Shown in pieces: positions 42,322 to 50,929 of a stretch of 64,000 bases of DNA (its first letter is position 1; every line of letters starts with the position of its first letter). The DNA lies in assembly GCF_013200955.2 (NCBI RefSeq), contig NZ_CP053697.2, positions 1,736,001-1,800,000 on the forward strand. Reading direction: 5' to 3'. The position numbers and the translations under genes were made by a program. The DNA comes from Pseudomonas campi. GTDB taxonomy: Bacteria; Pseudomonadota; Gammaproteobacteria; Pseudomonadales; Pseudomonadaceae. The notes under the pieces are model-generated. The model had not been told where the DNA came from, made no database searches, and saw only the letters and a program-made list of their open reading frames with translations.

Positions 42322-42388
42322 CTGTAGGAGCCAGCTTGCTGGCGATGCTTTTGAGCTGCCCAGATCGCCAGCAAGCTGGCTCCTACAG
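42322..42388. repeat. REP-like 25-bp perfect palindrome (GTAGGAGCCAGC family)
   Basis: Perfect 25-bp inverted repeat (arms 42322-42346 and 42364-42388, outer end CTGTAGGAGCCAGC) with a 17-base loop. A damaged copy lies at 54115-54193. It resembles the dispersed palindromes of pseudomonads that end in TCCTACA. Confidence 0.9.
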
Positions 42389-42407
42389 GTCTCCGTGCAG
42401 ATTTAAT

Positions 42408-42421
42408 TTTTACATGTAAAA
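42408..42421. promoter_or_regulatory. 14-bp palindrome, operator-like
   Basis: TTTTACATGTAAAA is perfectly symmetric and lies in an AT-rich patch about 70 bases beyond the 3' end of the RgsA candidate. No gene start lies near. It may be a protein-binding site or chance; I cannot name a cognate regulator. Confidence 0.35.
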
Positions 42422-42489
42422 CAAAGAGTTATTTTTAGTTTGATGAGAGTGAGCCCGCTAGCGGATGGATGATCTTGCCAAATCGCAGG

Positions 42490-42611
42490 CAAAAAAAACC
42501 CGGATTCTGGGGGATGAATCCGGGTTAAGACCATTAGGAGTAAATCAAGATACGCGGTCCACGGTACCTTGACTGGCGGGGCACTTGGGGGGATATGCCG
42601 CACACCAGTAA
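42490..42611 (-). ncRNA. rgsA: Candidate RgsA (P16) small RNA
   Basis: The leftward transcript would start near 42611, downstream of a sigmaS-like -10 (CAATACTTGA, from 42624), and end at a strong terminator: an 11-bp perfect stem (42497-42507 with 42516-42526, 8-base loop), followed on the minus strand by eight T. The length is about 120 bases. From memory, P. aeruginosa RgsA is an RpoS- and Gac-dependent RNA of this size encoded next to tatD. The identity rests on position, length and terminator, not on an alignment. Confidence 0.65.
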
Positions 42612-42701
42612 GCTCAAGTATTGGTCATGTTTCCCCATCGTCCAGGCAGGTTGCCGCGGTTTTTTAAACAGATTTGGAATACCGCGATGGCTGCTGAGCA
42701 C

Positions 42702-43835
42702 TCAGCCATGTGCCATCTGGCCCAGTAGCGCCAACGTCTGCTCGATCACAGCAAAATCCGTGTAGAAATGTGGCGAAAGGCGCACACCTTTACCCCGTTG
42801 CGCGCAAATCACCTGCTTCTCCCGCAGCTGGGTAAACAGCTGTTGGTTATCCCAGCCGGCCAGGCTGAAGGTGATGATGCCGGCCCGGCGTGCCGCCTCC
42901 AGCGGGCTGTGCAGGCTGGCGCCGGGTAGGCGTTGCAGGCCCTCCTGCAAGTACTGCATGCGTTCTTCCAGCAGCGCGCCGACCTTGCTCATGCCGACCT
43001 CTTCCAGTAGCGACAGGCTTGCTTCCAGGGCCATGGCGCCGAGCATGTTCGGGCTGCCGCATTCGAAGCGGCGGGCGCTGCGGGCCGGTTGCCAGTCGGT
43101 GCGGTCGTAATCGCCGGCATGTTCCAGCATGTGCCAGCCGTATTCATGCAGGGTCAGTTGCTCGCGCAGATCGCTGCGGCAATAGAACACGCCCAGGCCT
43201 TCCGGGCCGAGCAGCCACTTGTGCCCGTCGGCCATGGCGAAGGCGCAGCCGCTGGCCTGTACATCGAAGGGCAGGGCGCCGAGTTGCTGGATGGCATCGA
43301 CGCAGAACAGCACGCCCTTGCCCGCGCAACCGGCACCGAGGCGTTCGAGATCCAGGCGCAGGCCGCTGGCATATTGCACCGCGCTGATCGACAGCAGTCG
43401 CGTGCGCGGCCCACAGGCGGCCAGCAGATCCGCTTCTGGATCGCGGCCTTGTAGGCTGACCTGAACCACTTCGACTCCGCGTGGCTTGAGTGCCTCCCAG
43501 GCGATGCGATTGGACGGAAACTCCTCGTCGCTGATGACGACCTGGTCGCCGGGGCGCCAGTCTAGGCCGAAGGCGACGAACGACAGGGCCTCCGAAGTAT
43601 TCTTGACCAGGGCGATGTCGGCGCGGCTCGGTGCATTGAGCAGACGCTGCAGGCGTTCACGCAGGCGCTGTTCGACTTTCAGCCACTGCGGGTAGTCGCG
43701 GGCGCCGAGCCGGGTGTTCTGCTCGGCAAACTGGCGCACGGCCTCTGCGGCGCGCTTCGGCCAGGGAGCCACGGCGGCATGGTTGAGATAGAACAGGCCG
43801 GGTTCCTGGGGAAACTCATCGGAAAACACTGACAT
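42702..43835 (-). CDS. Class V PLP-dependent aminotransferase
   Basis: 377 residues. The PLP lysine is in ADGHKWLLGPEG, with NTSEALSF near residue 79 and FCVDAIQQLGALP for cofactor binding. It is related to cysteine desulfurase/isopenicillin epimerase-like class V enzymes; the substrate is unknown. ATG 43835 was chosen over an upstream frame because MSVFSDEFPQEPGLFYLNHAA fits the family. It is divergent from the TetR gene, which may regulate it. Confidence 0.88.
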   Translation of the reverse strand: MSVFSDEFPQEPGLFYLNHAAVAPWPKRAAEAVRQFAEQNTRLGARDYPQWLKVEQRLRERLQRLLNAPSRADIALVKNTSEALSFVAFGLDWRPGDQVVISDEEFPSNRIAWEALKPRGVEVVQVSLQGRDPEADLLAACGPRTRLLSISAVQYASGLRLDLERLGAGCAGKGVLFCVDAIQQLGALPFDVQASGCAFAMADGHKWLLGPEGLGVFYCRSDLREQLTLHEYGWHMLEHAGDYDRTDWQPARSARRFECGSPNMLGAMALEASLSLLEEVGMSKVGALLEERMQYLQEGLQRLPGASLHSPLEAARRAGIITFSLAGWDNQQLFTQLREKQVICAQRGKGVRLSPHFYTDFAVIEQTLALLGQMAHG

Positions 43836-43909
43836 GGGCGATGATCCGTGCAATTTGACGTTGAACAGGCATAATATCGCGCCTTGATTTTTCATCCTGT
43901 AGTCACTTT

Positions 43910-44548
43910 ATGAACAAAGAACCTCGCAAAGTCCGTGAATTCCGCCGTCGCGAACAGGAAATTCTCGATACCGCGCTGAAGCTCTTCCTCGAGCAGGGTG
44001 AAGACAGCGTAACCGTCGAGATGATCGCCGACGCGGTGGGCATCGGCAAAGGCACCATCTACAAGCACTTCAAGTCGAAGGCGGAGGTCTACCTGCGCCT
44101 GATGCTCGACTACGAGCGCGACCTCAACGAGCTGCTGCACTCGGCCGATGTCGACCGCGACAAGGAAGCCCTGTCGCGTGCCTACTTCGAGTTCCGCATG
44201 CGTGACCCGCAACGCTACCGTCTGTTCGACCGCCTGGAAGAGAAGGTGGTCAAGGGCAATCAGGTACCGGAGATGGTCGAGCAGCTGCACAAGATCCGTG
44301 CCTCCAACTTCGAGCGCCTGACCCTGCTGATCAAGGGTCGCATCGCCGAAGGCAAGCTCGAAGACGTGCCGCCGTACTTCCACTACTGTGCAGCCTGGGC
44401 CCTGGTGCACGGCGCCGTGGCGCTGTACCACTCGCCGTTCTGGAGCAACGTGCTGGAAGACCAGGACGGCTTCTTCCAGTTCCTCATGGATATCGGCGTG
44501 CGCATGGGCAACAAGCGCAAACGCGACGGCGAAGCGCCGGCGGTCTGA
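43910..44548 (+). CDS. TetR-family transcriptional regulator
   Basis: 212 residues. HTH of the TetR family at about 15-60 (ILDTALKLFLEQG, VTVEMIADAVGIGKGTIYKHFKSK), then a helical ligand domain. The basic start and end are compatible with DNA binding. It is divergent from the aminotransferase by 74 bases, so it may control that gene. No ligand can be inferred. Confidence 0.92.
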   Translation: MNKEPRKVREFRRREQEILDTALKLFLEQGEDSVTVEMIADAVGIGKGTIYKHFKSKAEVYLRLMLDYERDLNELLHSADVDRDKEALSRAYFEFRMRDPQRYRLFDRLEEKVVKGNQVPEMVEQLHKIRASNFERLTLLIKGRIAEGKLEDVPPYFHYCAAWALVHGAVALYHSPFWSNVLEDQDGFFQFLMDIGVRMGNKRKRDGEAPAV

Positions 44549-44629
44549 TGCTATTCAGCCCGCCTATGATGCGTTCTTTGCAGTCGACGGCGGGCATATA
44601 CTCCGGCTCATACCCAGTCGGAGTTGCCC

Positions 44630-45598
44630 ATGATCGTTGACCGCCAGGGCAGACGCTTTCGTAATCTGCGCATTAGCCTGACCGCCGCCTGCAACTATGC
44701 CTGCACCTACTGCGTGCCGGACGGCAAGCGTCTGGTCGCGGCCCAGGACGAGTTGTCCGCCGAGGCCATGGTGCGCGGTGTTGCCTACCTGATCGAAGCT
44801 GCCGGCATCGAGCGTCTGCGCATTACCGGTGGCGAGCCGCTGGTCAGTCCCAAGCTCGACCTGTTCCTGCGTGAAGTCAGCCAACTCGGCCTCAGCGACA
44901 TCAGTCTGACCAGCAATGGCCAGTTGCTCAGTCGCAAGCTGCCGCTGCTGCTGGAAAGCGGCATGCGCCGGCTGAATATCTCCCTGGATACCCTCGACCC
45001 CGATGCGTTCAAGCGCATTGCCCGTGGCGGCGATCTGGCCAGCGTGCTGCAGGGCCTGGAAGAGGCGCGCGCGGCGGGCATGCAGATCAAGATCAACATG
45101 GTGCCGCTGCGCGGGCAGAACCACGAGCAGGTCTTGCCGATGCTCGATTACTGCCTGGAGCGCGGCTTCGAGCTGCGTTTCATCGAACTGATGCGCATGG
45201 GCCATCTGGCCCGTGATGGCAATGCGTTCCTGCAGCAGTTCTATGGCATGGACGAGTTGCTGCTGCGCATCGGCGAGCAGCATGAGTTCGTCCAGGCCGA
45301 CGCGCCGCTGGATGCCACCGCCTTGCGCTACCAGATTCCCGGGCAGGGCTACTTCGGCGTCATCGCCAACGAAAGCGTGCCGTTCTGCCGCACTTGCTCG
45401 CGCCTGCGCCTGTCGTCCACCGGCTGGCTGCACGGCTGCCTGTCGTCGAGCAACCGCCACTATGTCGGTGACCTGCTCGACAAGCCGCGTCACCAGGCCT
45501 TGCCGGCGCTACAGCGGCTGCTGGTGCGGGCGCTGGGCGACAAACAGGACATTGCCTTTGCGGGCGGTGTTACCGTGATGAAAATTATCGGCGGCTGA
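44630..45598 (+). CDS. moaA: GTP 3',8-cyclase, MoaA family
   Basis: 322 residues, radical SAM enzyme of the first step of molybdenum cofactor synthesis. N-terminal cluster C21-x3-C25-x2-C28, and the second MoaA-specific cluster CRTC followed by 13 residues and another Cys (CX2CX13C). The C-terminal Gly-Gly required for activity is present. ATG 44630, not the TTG two codons upstream, has GGAG at a good distance. It stands alone without moaBCDE, so it may be one of two moaA paralogues. Confidence 0.93.
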   Translation: MIVDRQGRRFRNLRISLTAACNYACTYCVPDGKRLVAAQDELSAEAMVRGVAYLIEAAGIERLRITGGEPLVSPKLDLFLREVSQLGLSDISLTSNGQLLSRKLPLLLESGMRRLNISLDTLDPDAFKRIARGGDLASVLQGLEEARAAGMQIKINMVPLRGQNHEQVLPMLDYCLERGFELRFIELMRMGHLARDGNAFLQQFYGMDELLLRIGEQHEFVQADAPLDATALRYQIPGQGYFGVIANESVPFCRTCSRLRLSSTGWLHGCLSSSNRHYVGDLLDKPRHQALPALQRLLVRALGDKQDIAFAGGVTVMKIIGG

Positions 45599-45628
45599 TG
45601 ATCTGCTGCGCGTCGGCCATGCGTCGTT

Positions 45629-45686
45629 GAAAACACGCTCGGAAAGCTCATTTACTGCAGTAAACTCCGCTTCCTCGCGTCTTTTC
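45629..45686. repeat. Imperfect hairpin around a 14-bp palindrome
   Basis: A perfect palindrome TTTACTGCAGTAAA (45651-45664) is flanked by partially complementary arms (GAAAA...CGC...GGAAAGC facing GCTTCC...GCG...TTTTC). It fills most of the 140-base gap between moaA and the radical SAM gene. No T-run follows, so it is more likely a dispersed repeat than a terminator. Confidence 0.65.
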
Positions 45687-45738
45687 GCCTAGCCTGGCTC
45701 TAGCTCGCGAGATCATCAATTATTCGTGTATCTCAAAA

Positions 45739-46632
45739 ATGTCTGCCGAATTTCCCATCGCCTATATCGAACCGGTCTTCCGTCCGCCGAGCGAAGCCCA
45801 CTCGCTGATCCTGCCGGTGACTAACGGCTGCTCGTGGAACCACTGCACCTTCTGCGAGATGTATACCCAGCCGCAGAAGAAATTCCGCGCCCGCGACGAA
45901 GCCGAAGTGCTGGAAGAGATCCGTCGTGCCGGTCAGCAGCTGATCGTCCAGCGCGTGTTTCTCGCCGACGGCGATGCCCTGGTGCTGCCGACGCGGCGCC
46001 TGCTGAGCATCCTCACCGCCATCCGCGAGCACATGCCCGAGGTGACGCGGGTTTCCAGCTACTGCCTGCCGCGCAACCTGCGCAAAAAGTCGGTGAGTGA
46101 GCTCAAGGAGCTGGCTGACGCCGGGTTGAAGATGGCCTATGTCGGGTGCGAGTCCGGCGACGATGAGGTGCTGGCGCGGGTCAACAAGGGCGAGACCTAC
46201 GAGTCCAGCCTGAGTGCTCTGGAAAAGCTCGGCGAGGCGGGCATCACCCGCTCGGTGATGATCCTCAATGGCCTCGGTGGCACCGCGCTCAGCGCCCAGC
46301 ACGCCGACAATTCGGCACGCCTGATGAACGCGGCCCAGCCCGAGTTTCTCTCGACTCTGGTGGTCAGCTTCCCCACTGGTGAGGCGCGTTTTCGCGAAGG
46401 TTTTGCCGACTTCGAGCCGCTCGGCCAGCATGAGCTGTTCGTCGAAGTCGAGCGCCTGCTGCAGGGGCTGGAGCTGCGTGACACGGTATTCCGCAGCGAC
46501 CACGCCTCCAATTACCTGGTACTCAAGGGCAATCTGGGCGCCGACAAGGCCCGCCTGCTGGCCCAGGTGCGTCAGGCCATCGAGCAGCCTCAACAAGCCC
46601 GGTTGCGCCAGGAGTGGCAACGCGGCCTGTGA
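45739..46632 (+). CDS. Radical SAM protein with CX4CX2C cluster motif
   Basis: 297 residues. The Fe-S motif is NGCSWNHCTFCEMY, with C31, C36 and C39: four residues separate the first two cysteines, instead of the usual three. Downstream AYVGCESGDDEVLARVNKG and SVMILNGLGGT are typical of the radical SAM barrel of B12-associated/Elp3-like enzymes. No B12 or other accessory domain is present. The reaction is unknown. Confidence 0.88.
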   Translation: MSAEFPIAYIEPVFRPPSEAHSLILPVTNGCSWNHCTFCEMYTQPQKKFRARDEAEVLEEIRRAGQQLIVQRVFLADGDALVLPTRRLLSILTAIREHMPEVTRVSSYCLPRNLRKKSVSELKELADAGLKMAYVGCESGDDEVLARVNKGETYESSLSALEKLGEAGITRSVMILNGLGGTALSAQHADNSARLMNAAQPEFLSTLVVSFPTGEARFREGFADFEPLGQHELFVEVERLLQGLELRDTVFRSDHASNYLVLKGNLGADKARLLAQVRQAIEQPQQARLRQEWQRGL

Positions 46633-46714
46633 GTGATTGGCTGCTGAGCTGGCGCGGAAGCTGCAGTGGTCGTCTATCCGCCGGTTTTCCGTCACCGGCT
46701 CGGGAGGATTTGCG

Positions 46715-47320
46715 ATGCGAAGCTTGATTCTGCTGCTGGCCCTGTTCGGCCTTACCGGCTGCATGAAGGTCAGCGATATGGCCGCCGGTACCGAGTACCA
46801 CCTGCGCGATGCCGGGGTGCTGGAACACAGCGACACCCGCCGCGCCAACACCTGGCGTCTGCAGGCCGATTCGTTCGTGTTCATCGCCCAGAGCCATTTC
46901 GTGCCGCCGGGCAAGGCCTATCCGCGGCCCAATGTGGTGGCCGAGGAGGCCTTCAAGGCCTTCGTCGAGTACTTCCCGCTGGTGCGCCGTGCCGCTCAGC
47001 CGCGGGGCCTGGAAGAGGCGATGAACGACGCCCGCAGCGCCGGCGCCCATTACCTGCTGTACACCCGCTTTGCCGGCGCCGATGACCGTATCGGCACCGT
47101 GGTGGAGTTGGAAGATCAAGAAGCCCTGGATCGTCTGGGGATCGATAGCGGCGTGATCCAACTGATGCTGATCGAGACCAATACCCGCTACCTGGTGGAT
47201 ACCGCCAGTATCCGCAATCGTGGCGGTTTCCTGACGTTCTATGACAACCAGCCCGAAGACATGCTGCGGCAGCCTTTCGAGCAGTATGCTCGTAGCCTGC
47301 TCGGTGTGAGTGAGCAATAA
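46715..47320 (+). CDS. DUF4823 lipoprotein
   Basis: 201 residues. Signal peptide with lipobox LTGC (Cys16), so a lipid-anchored envelope protein. The mature domain (AGAHYLLYTRFAGADDRIGTVVELEDQ) matches the DUF4823 pattern seen in pseudomonads. ATG 46715 has GGGAGG upstream. It probably follows the radical SAM gene in the same transcript; function unknown. Confidence 0.82.
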   Translation: MRSLILLLALFGLTGCMKVSDMAAGTEYHLRDAGVLEHSDTRRANTWRLQADSFVFIAQSHFVPPGKAYPRPNVVAEEAFKAFVEYFPLVRRAAQPRGLEEAMNDARSAGAHYLLYTRFAGADDRIGTVVELEDQEALDRLGIDSGVIQLMLIETNTRYLVDTASIRNRGGFLTFYDNQPEDMLRQPFEQYARSLLGVSEQ

Positions 47321-47366
47321 GCGCTGGCCGCTGCATACTGCATAACGGGGCGACGAGGAGTACGTG

Positions 47367-47933
47367 ATGAGTGATCCGGGCAAGGCCGGCGACCTGCTGG
47401 CGCAGATTCCCAAGGGCGAAGGCAAGAGCCTGCCGCCGGTGCACCTGTGGAATCCGGATTTCTGCGGCGACATCGACATGCGCATCGCCCGCGATGGCAC
47501 CTGGTTCTACCTGGGCACGCCGATCGGCCGCAAGCCGATGGTCAAGCTGTTCTCCACCATCATTCGCCGCGACGGCGACGATTACTTCCTGATCACCCCG
47601 GTGGAGAAGGTCGGCATCAAGGTCGACGATGCACCGTTCGTGGCCGTGACCCTGCAGGTCGAAGGCGAGGGCGAGCAGCAGGTGCTGCGCTTCACCAGCA
47701 ATGTCGACGACGAGATCGAGGCCGGTGCCGAGCACCCGCTGCGGGTCGAGATAGACCCCGCGACCGAGGAGCCGGCGCCTTACCTGCACGTGCGCACCAA
47801 CCTGGAAGCACTGGTGCACCGCAACGTGTTCTATCAGCTGGTCGAACTGGCCGTGCCCCGTCAGATCGACGGGCAGACCTGGCTGGGCGTCTGGAGCGGC
47901 GGTGAGTTCTTCCCCATCGGCCCACAGCCCTGA
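47367..47933 (+). CDS. DUF1285 protein
   Basis: 188 residues, small soluble protein. LPPVHLWNPDFCGDIDMRI and DGTWFYLGTPIGRKPMVKLF are the conserved blocks of the DUF1285 family. Function unknown. GAGGAG ribosome site before ATG 47367; the GTG directly before it is a less likely start. A terminator follows. Confidence 0.87.
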   Translation: MSDPGKAGDLLAQIPKGEGKSLPPVHLWNPDFCGDIDMRIARDGTWFYLGTPIGRKPMVKLFSTIIRRDGDDYFLITPVEKVGIKVDDAPFVAVTLQVEGEGEQQVLRFTSNVDDEIEAGAEHPLRVEIDPATEEPAPYLHVRTNLEALVHRNVFYQLVELAVPRQIDGQTWLGVWSGGEFFPIGPQP

Positions 47934-47949
47934 AGGCCGCCCCGCAAGC

Positions 47950-47978
47950 AAAAAAACGCGGCATGGCCGCGTTTTTTG
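47950..47978. terminator. Bidirectional terminator
   Basis: Stem ACGCGGC / GCCGCGT with a 3-base loop, flanked by six A and six T, between the DUF1285 gene and the converging CARDB-like gene. Confidence 0.9.
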
Positions 47979-47997
47979 TTTGTGGCATCCAGTGCGC

Positions 47998-49023
47998 TCA
48001 GCGCTTGCCGGGGATGCGGATTCGCTTGCCGGTTTCGATCGGCGCTCTACCGAAACCTACGCTCTCCCGATCATGGCCGATACGGATGCTGAACGGTCGT
48101 AGCACCTCGAATTCGCAATGCTCGACCTGGGTGAAGTGGTGTACCTGCAGTTGGCTCTGGTCAATCCTGGCGACCTGGTCGAAGCGGCGGCGAATCTGGA
48201 ACTGCTGTGCGCCACGGCTGCGCTGAATGTAGGCCTGCGGCTCGCTGGCTGGCTGCACGGTAGGCGCGGGAAGTGGGCGAATAAAATCCTGCTCGGCGGT
48301 CAGGGTTAGCCAGGTGCTGTTGCCGGGGGCCAGGGATGGCACCTTGCCGAGCGCCTGAATCGAACCCACTGCGGTGGGTTGGCCGGCGACCGGATCCTCA
48401 TACACCGTCAGGGTGACCAGCTCTTCCATGGAGGGTGCATCCCCCATGTTCTTGATCCGCACCTGCACATCACGCAGCGAGTCGGGTTTGGCGGCCGTGT
48501 CGATGATCTTCCAGTTCTGATCGGCTGGCGGTGCCGGGTTGTAGATCTCGCCGCTGGAAAAGATGGCCGCTTGCGGCACAGTGCCTTTTTCCCAGGTGAA
48601 GATATTGTTGTTCTCTTCGCTTTCAGTGACCTCGCTGCCACTGTCGACGGTGATACGAAAGGCGTATTTGCTGCCGAAGTCGGCCTTCTTCACCTGTACC
48701 GGCAGTTTTATCGACAGGCCGAGGATGTGCGGGTTGGTGTCCGAGCTGCCGGGATATCCGCTCAGGGCGTCGACGTCGACCGCTACGCTGTAGGCGGTGC
48801 CGCTACTGAGCTTGTCGCCCTTCATGATGTCAAGGCGCACCTTGCACGGAGCGCTGGGACCTGTCGGATTCTTCGTGTCCGCAATGCCTTTCTCTTTATC
48901 GATGAACTTGCAGTTGTTGATAAGGACATAGGCGAACCAGGGTTGTGCCGGGTCATAGCAAGCCTGGCCAGGTTTGGCCTCTTCCATGCCTTTGAAGGTA
49001 ACGGTCAGGTCGGGTTGGCTCAT
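47998..49023 (-). CDS. CARDB-like repeat protein, orphan
   Basis: 341 residues without signal peptide or membrane helix. The first CARDB-type beta-sandwich (about 4-145) ends with SEVTESEENNNIFTWE, the family's E-x-N-E-x-NN signature. A second (about 165-250) contains NMGDAPSMEELVTLTVYE. The last 85 residues are basic and rich in Arg, Gln and His. CARDB domains usually occur in secreted adhesion proteins, so the missing signal is odd. GC in one sampled line is 55% (33 of 60 bases, 48841-48900), lower than nearby genes, which hints at later acquisition. Confidence 0.7.
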   Translation of the reverse strand: MSQPDLTVTFKGMEEAKPGQACYDPAQPWFAYVLINNCKFIDKEKGIADTKNPTGPSAPCKVRLDIMKGDKLSSGTAYSVAVDVDALSGYPGSSDTNPHILGLSIKLPVQVKKADFGSKYAFRITVDSGSEVTESEENNNIFTWEKGTVPQAAIFSSGEIYNPAPPADQNWKIIDTAAKPDSLRDVQVRIKNMGDAPSMEELVTLTVYEDPVAGQPTAVGSIQALGKVPSLAPGNSTWLTLTAEQDFIRPLPAPTVQPASEPQAYIQRSRGAQQFQIRRRFDQVARIDQSQLQVHHFTQVEHCEFEVLRPFSIRIGHDRESVGFGRAPIETGKRIRIPGKR

Positions 49024-49225
49024 GGGTCATTCATCCGTGCTGAAGGGAAAGTCCGTCCGAAGAGCGGAATCAGCCTGCGGGGAGCAGGGCGGTCAGTACG
49101 GCTGAACTACATCTGACGGGGCGCCAGCAGTATTAGCGCAAATTCACGCAGATGCCTGGTCGTTGGCCACGGATATTTCCTGCGCCAGGCATTTCCAGTG
49201 TTGGCTGCTGGGGTCTGTACAGCTG

Positions 49226-49636
49226 TCAGATGTTCTGCGCAATGTGCGGCAGCCTGGCGATCACCTTGATCTCGAAGTCGAAGCCAGACAGCCAGGTCAC
49301 GCCGATAGCGGTCACCGTTGGGTAAGGTGCTTCGCCCCAGAACTCGGCGGCTACTTCCCAGATGGTCTCGAATTTCGAGTCCGGGTCGACCATGAAGATG
49401 GTCGTATCGACCACATCAGCGAAGCTACAGCCTGCTTCGGCCAGGATCGCATTGAGGTTGGCAAAGGTAAGGCGCACCTGCGCGCCCAGGTCCGGCTCGG
49501 GCGAGCCATCCTTGCGGCTGCCGACTTGACCGGACACGAACAGAAAGCCGTTGGAGCGAATCGCCGGCGAGTAGCGATGCAGCTCGTACAGCGCATGGCG
49601 GTCAGGTGGGAATACCACATCACGTCTACAGGTCAT
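49226..49636 (-). CDS. RidA/YjgF-family protein
   Basis: 136 residues. GFLFVSGQVGSRKDG, ANLNAILAEAGCSFADVVDTTIF and YPTVTAIGVTWL follow the RidA fold. The catalytic Arg of true RidA, usually near the C-terminus in the form PxxAR, is not evident (the end reads FEIKVIARLP), so enamine deaminase activity is uncertain. It is divergent from a LysR regulator that may control it. Confidence 0.88.
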   Translation of the reverse strand: MTCRRDVVFPPDRHALYELHRYSPAIRSNGFLFVSGQVGSRKDGSPEPDLGAQVRLTFANLNAILAEAGCSFADVVDTTIFMVDPDSKFETIWEVAAEFWGEAPYPTVTAIGVTWLSGFDFEIKVIARLPHIAQNI

Positions 49637-49775
49637 TGCATGCCTCCATCGCGGCCATTGCGGCCGGTTGTTTACGATGGAGTCACTGTAAGAAGACGGC
49701 CGGCATCGATAAACCAGCAATACTCTCCAGCACTGTTTGTAGAATCCAAACAATCCCGATCAGTCTGGAGCCGCG

Positions 49776-50678
49776 ATGGACCGTTTCGATGCGATGCAGG
49801 CATTCGCCCGCGTAGTGGAAACCGGCAGCTTCACCAAGGCCGCCGACACCCTGCACATGAGCAAGACCAGCGTGACCCAGCTGGTGCAGCAGCTGGAGGC
49901 GCGACTGCGCGTGCGCCTGCTCAACCGCACCACGCGCAAGGTCAACGTCACCGCCGACGGCGCCGCCTACTACGAGCGGGTGATCCGCCTGCTGGCCGAC
50001 ATGGACGATGCCGAAACCAGCCTGTCCGCCGCCTCGGCCGTGCCCAGGGGCAGGCTGCGGGTGGACGTACCCAGCCCGCTGGCCAGCATGATCCTCATCC
50101 CGGCGCTACCGGCCTTTCACCAGCGCTACCCCGAAATCCAGCTCGACCTGGGTGTCAGCGACCGCTACGTCGACCTGATCGGCGACAACGTCGACTGCGT
50201 GGTGCGCGGCGGCACCATCAGCGACCAGTCGCTGGTGGCCAGGCACCTGGGCGATCTGCAGCTAGGCATGTACGCAGCGCCCGGCTACCTGGCGCGCGCC
50301 GCCGTGCCCGCACACCCGAGCGAACTGGCGACGCACCACATCGTCAGCTTCCTCGGCGCGCGCAGCCGCAAGGCCTTTGCCGGCATCATGCAACGCGGCG
50401 AGGAACGTATCGGCCTGCAGGGCCGCCCGGCTCTGGCGGTGGACGACGGCAACGCCTACCTCGCCGCAGGCCTCGCGGGCCTGGGCATCCTCTGGCTACC
50501 GCACTACATGGCCAAGGCCCACCGGGCGAGCGGGGCGCTGGTGCCTTTGCTCGAAGACTGGCAATTGGACCCCATGCCGCTCTATCTGGCTTACCCACCC
50601 AACCGACATGTCAGCGCCAAATTGCGGGTGTTTATCGATTGGGTGGTGGAGCTGATGGCAGAGCATGCGGGGCGCTGA
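49776..50678 (+). CDS. LysR-family transcriptional regulator
   Basis: 300 residues. N-terminal HTH (MQAFARVVETGSFTKAADTL, then SVTQLVQQLEARL), effector domain from about residue 90. It is most like the single-gene LysR regulators that act on a divergent neighbour, here the RidA gene across 139 bases. The gene's high GC (42 of 60 bases in 50041-50100) contrasts with the island that follows. Confidence 0.93.
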   Translation: MDRFDAMQAFARVVETGSFTKAADTLHMSKTSVTQLVQQLEARLRVRLLNRTTRKVNVTADGAAYYERVIRLLADMDDAETSLSAASAVPRGRLRVDVPSPLASMILIPALPAFHQRYPEIQLDLGVSDRYVDLIGDNVDCVVRGGTISDQSLVARHLGDLQLGMYAAPGYLARAAVPAHPSELATHHIVSFLGARSRKAFAGIMQRGEERIGLQGRPALAVDDGNAYLAAGLAGLGILWLPHYMAKAHRASGALVPLLEDWQLDPMPLYLAYPPNRHVSAKLRVFIDWVVELMAEHAGR

Positions 50679-50929
50679 ATGTGAGCTGTGTGCGGCGCGG
50701 ATAGGTGATGCGGCGTTGCTTGGCCAGGTTTAAGGTTTGGTGGGACTGCTTTCAGCCAAAAGCGCCCCATCTGCCTGTTTAATAAATCTGCCCCCTTTTC
50801 CTGTTCTGGGACACTCCTCTTTTCATTCCAGAATCTGGATGTATAGTTATAACTCTCTACATTCTTTCCTTGCTTGAAGAGTAGATATTCAATAAATAGA
50901 TAAGCATAAATAATCTGGGGGTCGGAATT
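50679..50929 (+). promoter_or_regulatory. AT-rich control region of the nuclease/HEPN island
   Basis: GC drops sharply within this stretch. Possible promoter: TTGAAG (50874-50879), 17 bases, TAGATA (50897-50902). A 10-bp palindrome AGTTATAACT lies at 50845-50854 upstream of it. A GGGGG ribosome site precedes the ATG at 50930. The piece AATAAATCTGCCCCC near 50780 recalls ends of dispersed elements, from memory only. The promoter call is weak. Confidence 0.4.

Noticed and set aside
50774-50800. Remnant of a REP-associated transposase element (AATAAATCTGCCCCC)
   Set aside because: The resemblance is from memory only and there is no second end or coding remnant nearby.
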